Shown one piece after another: positions 5,700-10,184 of a DNA stretch of 10,184 bases. Both the position numbers and the translations under genes were made by a program. This stretch comes from Acidimicrobiales bacterium (GTDB lineage Bacteria > Actinomycetota > Acidimicrobiia > Acidimicrobiales > JANYDT01). The notes below the pieces were generated by a model, which was not told where the DNA came from, ran no database searches, and worked only from the letters and a program-made list of their open reading frames with translations. The stretch spans positions 1-10,184 of the forward strand of contig JANYHQ010000041.1 in NCBI GenBank assembly GCA_025358985.1, given 5' to 3'. The first letter of the stretch is position 1; each line of letters starts with the position of its first letter.

Positions 5700-5991
5700 C
5701 CGTCGATCTTTTCACTTTCGCTGACACCTAGCGGATTCCGGTTCATTCGACGTTGTCGCATCAATCGCAATGCTTCATCACGTGGACGCGGTAGACGGTA
5801 TGCGGCGCTTTCGCAACCTCGTTCGTCCCGGCGGCGTGCTCGCCCATGTCGGCTTCGATCGGCCATCGAGCTTCGGTGATCACGTGGGCGCTGTTGCTGG
5901 CAGGGCCCTGAAGAAGTCGTCCCAGTTGCGCGGGCGCTACTGGGAGCACATGGCAACCGTCGTGTGGCCAAGACCCACCACCGGTTTGTGA
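5700..5991 (+). pseudogene. Remnant of a SAM-dependent methyltransferase
   Basis: From 5728 the frame reads LADSGSFDVVASIAMLHHVD, then DGMRRFRNLVRPGGVLAHVG. These are the post-motif II and motif III region of class I methyltransferases (DGSFDxVxxxxxLHHxD ... LLRPGG). Later GRYWEHMATVVWP resembles the C-terminal part of an actinobacterial subgroup. The SAM-binding N-terminal half is missing. A TGA at 5722-5724 interrupts the frame, and about 5700-5724 continues in another frame. The frame ends at 5989-5991, short of the usual C-terminus. An ATG at 5770 exists but starts inside the conserved region, so this is not a functional gene. Confidence 0.65.
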
Positions 5992-6041
5992 TCTTCCACG
6001 CCATGAAGATGCGCACACTGTTCTACGACCTGCTCGATTGA
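5880..6041 (+). other. Unidentified open segment ending just before the RHH gene
   Basis: A frame different from the methyltransferase remnant is open from 5880 and stops at TGA 6039-6041, 8 bp before the ATG of the next gene. Its last 25 codons from GTG 5964 (HHRFVIFHAMKMRTLFYDLLD at the end) have third-position GC of nearly 90%, as real genes here do. It has no convincing start and I do not recognise it. It may be the 3' tip of a gene that once preceded the ribbon-helix-helix gene in an operon. Confidence 0.3.
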
Positions 6042-6049
6042 AGGAAGCC

Positions 6050-6514
6050 ATGAAGGACACCAAACGCGTCAGCGCCACCAAAGCGGCCCCGGCCCCGGCC
6101 AGCGCCCGGAAGACGAGGGTTACAGGCGACGCTGCCGCGCTCCGCGTTGGCAAGAACGCCAGCAAGAGCCGCGGCGCCGGCAAGGTGAAACCCCGGCGGG
6201 GGTCGCGCTCGGCCGTCATCAATGGCCAGCAGGTAACGCCTGCGGACTTCCAAAGGCAGGTTCGCGAAGTGTTGGCCGATCCGTCGCCCGCCGACATGGC
6301 CCGACTGCTAGAGCGCAAGCGCACCGGCACCAACGAGTCGCGACGTGGTCGTCCGCTGTTGAGCGCCTCCGTCGTTCTTTCCCGGAGCCTCAACGTCCGC
6401 TTCGACGACGAAACATACGCGTGGATCATGAGCGAGGCGGAGCGGTCAAGCACCAGCAAGGGCGACGTGGTGCGCAAACTGCTGGAAGGAACGAGACGAT
6501 CTACGTCGAAGTGA
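6050..6514 (+). CDS. Basic ribbon-helix-helix (CopG/antitoxin-like) DNA-binding protein
   Basis: A 154-aa protein. The last 42 residues (from SLNVRFDDETYAWIMSEAER) have the ribbon-helix-helix pattern: an alternating polar/hydrophobic strand, then two helices with SKGDVVRKLLEG. Such domains dimerise and bind operators, often as antitoxins or plasmid-type regulators. The N-terminal 60 residues are Lys/Arg/Ala-rich and probably disordered, and RRGRP at about 98-102 resembles an AT-hook core. I start at ATG 6050 because AAGGA (6041-6045) lies just upstream; TTG 6038 is also in frame. No toxin or relaxase gene follows, so its partner is unknown. The remnant ending at 6041 might have been one. Confidence 0.65.
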   Translation: MKDTKRVSATKAAPAPASARKTRVTGDAAALRVGKNASKSRGAGKVKPRRGSRSAVINGQQVTPADFQRQVREVLADPSPADMARLLERKRTGTNESRRGRPLLSASVVLSRSLNVRFDDETYAWIMSEAERSSTSKGDVVRKLLEGTRRSTSK

Positions 6515-6857
6515 GTGGACGCTGGCCATCACCGGCTCGCTCGCAGGCCAGTCAGAGTGGTTACAGACGATCGCGGCCCGATGCCTCTGCGTGCATCAAC
6601 AACACGTGGTCTTGTTGTTGCGCCATCGGTCATCTGTGGTCTCCACAGATGAGGGGCTCGACGACGGTGTACGTCGGTTCATGTCGGGCTCCGATCAGCG
6701 TCAGGAGACACTCAGCATGGCGTCTACGGACCAGGCCGCGCGTGGCTGCGTCACGGTGACATCGATGAGGCGCTTCGTCTCGCGCTCGCGTCGGGCCGGT
6801 GTGCGGCACATGTTTAGATCTAGTTCTCGTATTTCTGCGTCTGCGAGTGTGCCGCGA
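6515..6857. other. Gene-free interval with one strong inverted repeat
   Basis: No protein-like frame is seen in these 343 bases; the open frames give Arg/Ser-rich translations. The one clear structure is the 10-bp perfect inverted repeat at 6630-6652, listed separately. Both flanking genes (6050-6514 plus, 6858-7436 minus) end toward this interval, so it is a convergent intergenic region. Confidence 0.5.
6630..6652. repeat. 10-bp perfect inverted repeat with 3-base loop
   Basis: TCATCTGTGG-TCT-CCACAGATGA is perfectly self-complementary over 10 bp. It lies between two convergent genes, which suits a bidirectional terminator, but no T-tract follows on either strand. It could instead be an operator or an element remnant. 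Confidence 0.6.
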
Positions 6858-7436
6858 TCACAGCACGTGGTCGAAGTGATCGGGAGGCAGGATCGTTCCG
6901 AAGTAGTAATCCTCGGCGGCGGACCAACGTCTTTCCCAGTCGCTGCGATACTCGTCGCCTTCGCGTTCGAGGAGCTGACGTCGGCGTCGATCCGGTGGAG
7001 TGTCGAGGAGGACCCGAACGTCGACGACGTCGTGCAGCTCAGGTCGGGCGCTGTAGGCGCCTTCGAGGATGACGATGTCGGCCGCCGTGGCAGATGCGGG
7101 CGTCGATCGCAGGGGGATGGGATCAGAGTTCCAGTCCGGTGACTCCCAGTCAAACGGATACCAGCTGGCGGTCCCGTTGGTACGAATGTCCTCGAGGACT
7201 CGTTGCTGGCGGCGCCAATCGATCACGTGGCGCGCCTTATCCGCTGACGACCGCTGGTCCCAGCGTTCGGCGGTGCCGCCGGCGTAGAACTCGTCACCCT
7301 CAATCACCGTGACGGAGACTCCCCGGGCCTTGCATACTTGGGCGAGGGCAGCCGCGAGCGTCGACTTTCCTGCGCCACTTCGGCCATTGATTGCCACGAA
7401 GACCGAACGCTGCGACGATGCAAGACGGGCGATCAA
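6858..7436 (-). CDS. P-loop nucleoside kinase-like protein (uridine kinase-like)
   Basis: A 192-aa P-loop NTPase. The Walker A motif is GRSGAGKS (18-25), directly after the hydrophobic strand SVFVAING. Then come IEGDEFYAGG, where uridine-kinase-like proteins place an acidic substrate or metal-site residue, an acidic-ended strand IVILEGAYSARPEL (Walker B region) and the arginine-rich RRRRQLLEREGDEYRSDWERRW, a lid-like segment. This fits the uridine kinase/phosphoribulokinase-type family; the true substrate is unknown. The TTG at 7436 is the only usual start, but the frame stays open 28 codons upstream with a plausible PTPTQIAQPLVDA stretch and no ATG/GTG/TTG. The native N-terminus may therefore be longer, use a rare start, or be truncated. 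It diverges from the gene at 7639, with 202 bp between. Confidence 0.72.
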   Translation of the reverse strand: MIARLASSQRSVFVAINGRSGAGKSTLAAALAQVCKARGVSVTVIEGDEFYAGGTAERWDQRSSADKARHVIDWRRQQRVLEDIRTNGTASWYPFDWESPDWNSDPIPLRSTPASATAADIVILEGAYSARPELHDVVDVRVLLDTPPDRRRRQLLEREGDEYRSDWERRWSAAEDYYFGTILPPDHFDHVL

Positions 7437-7638
7437 GGCATCGACGAGCGGCTGTGCGATCTGTGTCGGCGTGGGGAGCTGGGTCTCGGGGGGATTGTCC
7501 AGCGCATCGGCCTCCCAGAACTACCAGGTCGATGCACCCCACGTGATCATCAGTGCCGAAGTGGTGCGTGGTGTACGTGAGACCGAATTCGGCCTTCCGA
7601 GGCCACACTTCAAGCTGCGGCTGACATACCGTTGAGCG

Positions 7639-8313
7639 GTGGACGTTCCGCTCGATGACATCGACAACTGCCGAGCGGCTCATGCGCGACTCGCTGCAGC
7701 GTTGGCCAACATCGCCGACGAGCGCTTTCACCAGCCGTCCGCTCTGCCCGACTGGACCATCGGGCATGTCATCTCACACCTGGCGAGAAACGCAGAAGCG
7801 ATGTGTCGTCGCATCGAGGCTGCAAAACGCGATGACATGGCTAAGCAATACCTGGGCGGCCCCGCCGGTAGAGCTGACGAAATCGAACAAGGCGCTCGTC
7901 GAGTACCGGACAAATTGAGGCGCGATGTCGGCAAATGGTCCCGTCGACTGGATGACGTCTTCGACAACTTGCCCGCTACCGCTTGGGCACGTCGCGTGCG
8001 TACGGTCGCCGGTGGCGAACATTGCATCGCTCAGCTTCCGTTCCGGCGGTGGCGTGAGGTCGATGTTCACATGGTCGACCTCGGAGTTGCGACTCCTGCG
8101 CAATGGTCCCAGGACTTTATCGATCGAGCGCTGCCTCGCCTCGTCGAAGGCCTTCGTGGCCGAAGCGACGATCGCGTTCTCGCTGCGTGGCTACTTGGCC
8201 GCGGATCACAACGTGGTCCGTGTTTCAGCCGTGCCGACGAGATCGGTGAGACCGATCTCCGCCAGCACACCGAACTTCTCGCTGTCGGGAAGCAGGTTCA
8301 GATCCCCGCATAG
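7639..8313 (+). CDS. MDMPI-family mycothiol-dependent enzyme, C-terminus replaced at a rearrangement
   Basis: The first 189 residues are a clear mycothiol-dependent maleylpyruvate isomerase-family protein. WTIGHVISHLARN carries H43, and RWREVDVHMVDLG carries E140 and H144, the family's His and Glu-x3-His metal ligands. The family usually ends soon after a LLAWLLGR-type motif, seen here as VLAAWLLGRG (about 180-189). From residue 190 (base 8206) the sequence is antisense to an endonuclease/phosphatase remnant, so the last 35 residues are foreign and the native C-terminal tip is lost. The GTG at 7639 fits the family N-terminus but has no good ribosome binding site; no better start was found. 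The metal site survives, so some function is possible. Confidence 0.7.
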   Translation: MDVPLDDIDNCRAAHARLAAALANIADERFHQPSALPDWTIGHVISHLARNAEAMCRRIEAAKRDDMAKQYLGGPAGRADEIEQGARRVPDKLRRDVGKWSRRLDDVFDNLPATAWARRVRTVAGGEHCIAQLPFRRWREVDVHMVDLGVATPAQWSQDFIDRALPRLVEGLRGRSDDRVLAAWLLGRGSQRGPCFSRADEIGETDLRQHTELLAVGKQVQIPA

Positions 8314-8600
8314 AACCGTACAGTCGCCCGGCTCTCGGATGGCATCAACAAGAGCCACCAGATGAGCAGCCTGGGCGCGTCTGGCAGGGGTGTCGTGTTT
8401 CCCGGCCGGGTTGCGCAGTCCGTGCGCGTGGACGATCGTGATGTGCCGGGCGGCGGGGCGGTCGACGAGGCGGAGTCCTAGGGCGATGCGAGGACGGGTT
8501 CGTTGGTCGTCCATTCCTCGTTATCGACGAACGATCCGTGCACGAACCGGGCCGATGGTCCTGCTCGGCTGAACTGGCATCGTTGTTCAGTCCCAGCTGC
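8206..8600 (-). pseudogene. Truncated, frameshifted endonuclease/exonuclease/phosphatase-family gene
   Basis: On the minus strand one frame reads GPSARFVHGSFVDNEEWTTN and then EPVLA before a stop (TAG at 8480-8478). The next frame continues with IALGLRLVDRPAARHITIVH and AHGLRNPAGKHDTPARRAQA. The catalytic-type motif CGDLNLLPDSEKF and LTDLVGTAETRT follow. Together they give the C-terminal half of an EEP-fold metal-dependent phosphodiesterase. A one-base frameshift lies at about 8483-8490. The 3' end is lost at about 8206, where it abuts the MDMPI-family gene, and the N-terminal half is missing upstream of about 8600. An ATG at 8514 lies in the second frame but is internal to the homology. Confidence 0.75.
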
Positions 8601-8640
8601 CTCGGGTTAGTTCGGTGCCGAGGGCATGAAGGAGCTCGCG

Positions 8641-9327
8641 TCACCCGGCTTCCATTGCGGAACGTACTGAGCCGAGGACGGGATGGCATCCAATCCAGTC
8701 CGGAAAGCGTTTCAGGAGGGGCAGCGGCCCATCCATCGTTATCAGTCCTGCGTTCACGGCGTCGGACATTAAACGATCGCCCATCCAGACTTCTGTAAGC
8801 GCACGTAAGTTGGCGTTGACGTGAAGGTCGATAGGGAGCCCCGGATCAACCATGCAAAGGTCAACGTCACCATCGACGACGAGCCAGTACAGCGACTTGC
8901 GGGCGGGTGCCTGACGGAACCGGAACTCCACAACGGTACGCGCCGGTCGCAGACCTTCGGCCTTCAACATGCGTCGCATGTCCCACATCAACAGTGCCGG
9001 GTCGAGTTCATCGGCGGAGTAGCTACTACGGGCCCATCGCTGACCCCAAACGCCCATGGCTTCGATAATCGGATACAACTCCCACCCCGCTTCCGTGAGT
9101 TCAGCCCTCGATCCAGCGCCGTTGCGCGTTCGGGTTATCACTCGGGCTGTCTCGAGCTGTGTGAGCCGCTTCGACAACAGAGCCGGTGAGATCAGCGGGA
9201 CACCGCGTTGGATCTCTGAGAAGCGAGAACTTCCGCACATCAACTCCCGGAGTATGAGCGGCATCCAACGCTCACCGATGAGTTCGGAGGTCTTGGCGAC
9301 CGGACAGAACTGGCCGAATCCACTCAT
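8641..9327 (-). CDS. HxlR-family transcriptional regulator with C-terminal SCP2-like domain
   Basis: A 228-aa protein. Residues 8-100 form a HxlR-type winged helix: C8, the helix SELIGERWMPLILRELM, RFSEIQRGVPLISPALLSKR, then the wing RTRNGAGSRAELTEAG. Residues about 120-225 (KSLYWLVVDGDVDLCM, LPIDLHVNANLRALTEVWMG, GPLPLLKRFPDWIG) look like a sterol-carrier/SCP2-type ligand domain, a fusion found in actinobacterial HxlR regulators. It probably binds a small hydrophobic ligand (inference). C8 is where redox- or aldehyde-sensing HxlR proteins have a reactive cysteine. The start at 9327 gives the usual N-terminus; the ribosome binding site (AGGG) is modest. It is divergent from the DsrE-like gene, with a dyad repeat in the shared gap. 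Confidence 0.88.
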   Translation of the reverse strand: MSGFGQFCPVAKTSELIGERWMPLILRELMCGSSRFSEIQRGVPLISPALLSKRLTQLETARVITRTRNGAGSRAELTEAGWELYPIIEAMGVWGQRWARSSYSADELDPALLMWDMRRMLKAEGLRPARTVVEFRFRQAPARKSLYWLVVDGDVDLCMVDPGLPIDLHVNANLRALTEVWMGDRLMSDAVNAGLITMDGPLPLLKRFPDWIGCHPVLGSVRSAMEAG

Positions 9328-9340
9328 AGGAACACCCTGT

Positions 9341-9374
9341 CAAAATCCGTAGCAATCCGCCACTACAGATTTTG
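9341..9374. promoter_or_regulatory. Candidate HxlR operator (12-bp inverted repeat)
   Basis: CAAAATCCGTAG (9341-9352) and CTACAGATTTTG (9363-9374) are inverted copies matching at 11 of 12 positions, with a 10-bp spacer. The half-site centres are 22 bp apart, about two helical turns, which suits a dimeric winged-helix regulator. The site begins 13 bp upstream of the HxlR ATG and ends just before a candidate -35 of the DsrE-like gene, so one regulator could control both directions. Confidence 0.65.
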
Positions 9375-9377
9375 AAC

Positions 9378-9406
9378 TTGCAACGGCTCCGGCTTGTCTC
9401 GATGAT
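9378..9406 (+). promoter_or_regulatory. Candidate promoter of the DsrE-like gene
   Basis: TTGCAA (9378-9383), a 17-bp spacer and GATGAT (9401-9406) give a sigma70-like match of 4/6 and 4/6, 28 bp before the ATG at 9435. It lies directly beside the 9341-9374 dyad. The boxes are weak, so this is provisional. Confidence 0.35.
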
Positions 9407-9434
9407 GGGATTCCGTACAAGAAGGAGTCTTGTT

Positions 9435-9797
9435 ATGAGTAACAAAGCAGTCGTGAGCCTAACAACGGGGCTGGAAGATGCCGAGAAGGTGACGGTCGCG
9501 TTTCTTGTGGCCGTCGGAGCAGCAGAGTCGGGTCGTCCAACACTGATGTTTCTGACTAAGGAAGCGGTCCGGCTCGCAATGGTCGGTGTCGCAGTGGGTG
9601 TCGCATGCGACGGGTGTCCGTCGATTCCCGACCTGATCGCTCGGTACGAGGCCGCCGGCGGGGTGTACCTGGTGTGTCCGGTCTGCGTGAACAGCAAACG
9701 CCTGCAAGACGCCCCGTTGATCAAGGGTGCGACGGTTGGAGGTACCGTCCCGATGTGGGATTGGATCGGCGACGGGGCCACCACGTTTAGTTACTGA
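9435..9797 (+). CDS. DsrE/DsrF-like sulfur-relay family protein
   Basis: A 120-aa cytoplasmic protein with the DsrE fold: a first strand KAVVSLTTG, DAEKVTVAFLVAVGAAESG, LMFLTKEAVRLAM, and a later AGGVYLVCPVC. Four cysteines (C58, C61, C81, C84) form DGC-P and CPVC groups, fitting a persulfide-carrying or redox role seen in the family; the exact role is unknown. I start at ATG 9435, with GAAGGAG at 9421-9427 (spacing 7), rather than at the upstream in-frame ATG 9372, which overlaps the operator. It is divergent from, and probably regulated by, the HxlR gene. It appears intact. Confidence 0.82.
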   Translation: MSNKAVVSLTTGLEDAEKVTVAFLVAVGAAESGRPTLMFLTKEAVRLAMVGVAVGVACDGCPSIPDLIARYEAAGGVYLVCPVCVNSKRLQDAPLIKGATVGGTVPMWDWIGDGATTFSY

Positions 9798-9815
9798 CAG
9801 GGTCAAGTTGCTGAA

Positions 9816-9832
9816 GGGTCGCTCCAAGACCC
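9816..9832 (+). terminator. Small hairpin after the DsrE-like gene
   Basis: GGGTC and GACCC form a 5-bp stem with a 7-base loop, 19 bp after the stop. No T-run follows, so it is a weak terminator candidate only. Confidence 0.22.
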
Positions 9833-9937
9833 AAATCATCTCCCGACCCGTACGCGGCGGACTGGCCACGGCCAAGGGATTGATTGTGTAAGTGGCCATG
9901 TCCCGTGCTGCTAGGTATACTTACTATATAAGTGTTG

Positions 9938-10184
9938 GTCGGATTGATGCGATCGCCGTAATAGACGACGAGGGTGTTCAGGATCCGTTTCCAACCGTTG
10001 ACCCGCCCAGTCATGTTCTCCCGGTTTATGCGAAGTGCGATCGCTGTTAGATAACGGACCCTCAGGACCGCTTTGTAGGTTGGGAAGTGGCCCTGGTGAC
10101 GGACTGAATGCCAAACCTGGCGTTCAGTATTCTTGCGTTGCCTGCGGTATAGAATTTTGCCGTGAGCAGACCGACGCGTTTCGG
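9938..10184 (-). pseudogene. 3' remnant of an IS256/mutator-family transposase (runs off the window)
   Basis: Read on the minus strand from the window edge: FYTAGNARILNARF, then after a one-base frameshift (about 10105-10118) HSVRHQGHFPTYKAVL, TAIALRINRENMTGRVNGWK and RILNTLVVYYGDRI. This is the C-terminal end of IS256-family transposases (TNAIESLNARFR...RGHFP...NGWKxALNTLxIxYGDRI). The catalytic Glu normally in the NAIE motif is replaced by Arg, and the frame runs on past the usual C-terminus to a TAA at 9789-9787. The copy is thus dead. The rest of the element, if any, lies to the right of the window. Confidence 0.78.

Noticed and set aside
7300..7767. A 155-codon minus-strand frame overlapping the kinase start and the second MDMPI-like gene.
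   Set aside because: It overlaps two recognised coding regions, and its residues resemble no family.
1..10184. CRISPR arrays and tRNA or rRNA genes.
   Set aside because: No regularly spaced direct repeats and no cloverleaf or rRNA-like segments were found on reading both strands.

Overview
The window looks like chromosomal or island DNA from a high-GC actinobacterium. The evidence is two proteins of the mycothiol-dependent maleylpyruvate isomerase (MDMPI)/DinB type, an F420-type luciferase-like monooxygenase, a HxlR regulator with a C-terminal sterol-carrier-like domain, and frequent GTG/TTG starts. The taxon cannot be fixed further from sequence alone.

Positions 104-3280 are a complete IS3-family insertion sequence with 26-bp imperfect terminal inverted repeats. 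It has cut a gene whose first codons survive at 54-103. Inside the IS, at the end of orfA, sits a full-length group II intron (425-2337, 1913 nt). Its 5' GTGTG end, EBS1 hairpin loop, domain V and domain VI can all be read, and it encodes a reverse transcriptase/maturase (1002-2246) without an HNH endonuclease domain. Joining base 424 to base 2338 restores a normal IS3 OrfA C-terminus (AFWVKENGS). It also restores an uninterrupted -1 frame from an A7 slippery run at 406-412 into OrfB, giving a predicted 393-aa OrfAB transposase with an intact DD(35)E triad. Unspliced RNA cannot give OrfAB, because a stop in the intron (439-441) closes the -1 frame. The transposase is therefore predicted to need intron splicing plus a ribosomal frameshift. 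This nested element is the main point of interest.

From 3281 to 8640 the DNA is a mosaic of small intact genes and remnants: an intact MDMPI-like enzyme (3415-4218), an F420-type monooxygenase on the minus strand (4605-5447), a broken methyltransferase (about 5700-5991), a basic ribbon-helix-helix DNA-binding protein (6050-6514), a minus-strand P-loop kinase (6858-7436), and a second MDMPI-like gene (7639-8313). The last 35 codons of that second gene are antisense to a frameshifted, truncated endonuclease/exonuclease/phosphatase remnant, which marks a rearrangement breakpoint near 8206.

From 8641 to 9797 there is a neat divergent pair: a HxlR-type regulator (minus) and a DsrE-like sulfur-relay/redox protein (plus). 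A 12-bp inverted repeat in the gap between them is a good candidate operator. The right edge (about 9938-10184) is the degraded 3' end of an IS256/mutator-family transposase. Two IS families and at least four gene remnants in 10 kb indicate an accessory, recombination-prone region.
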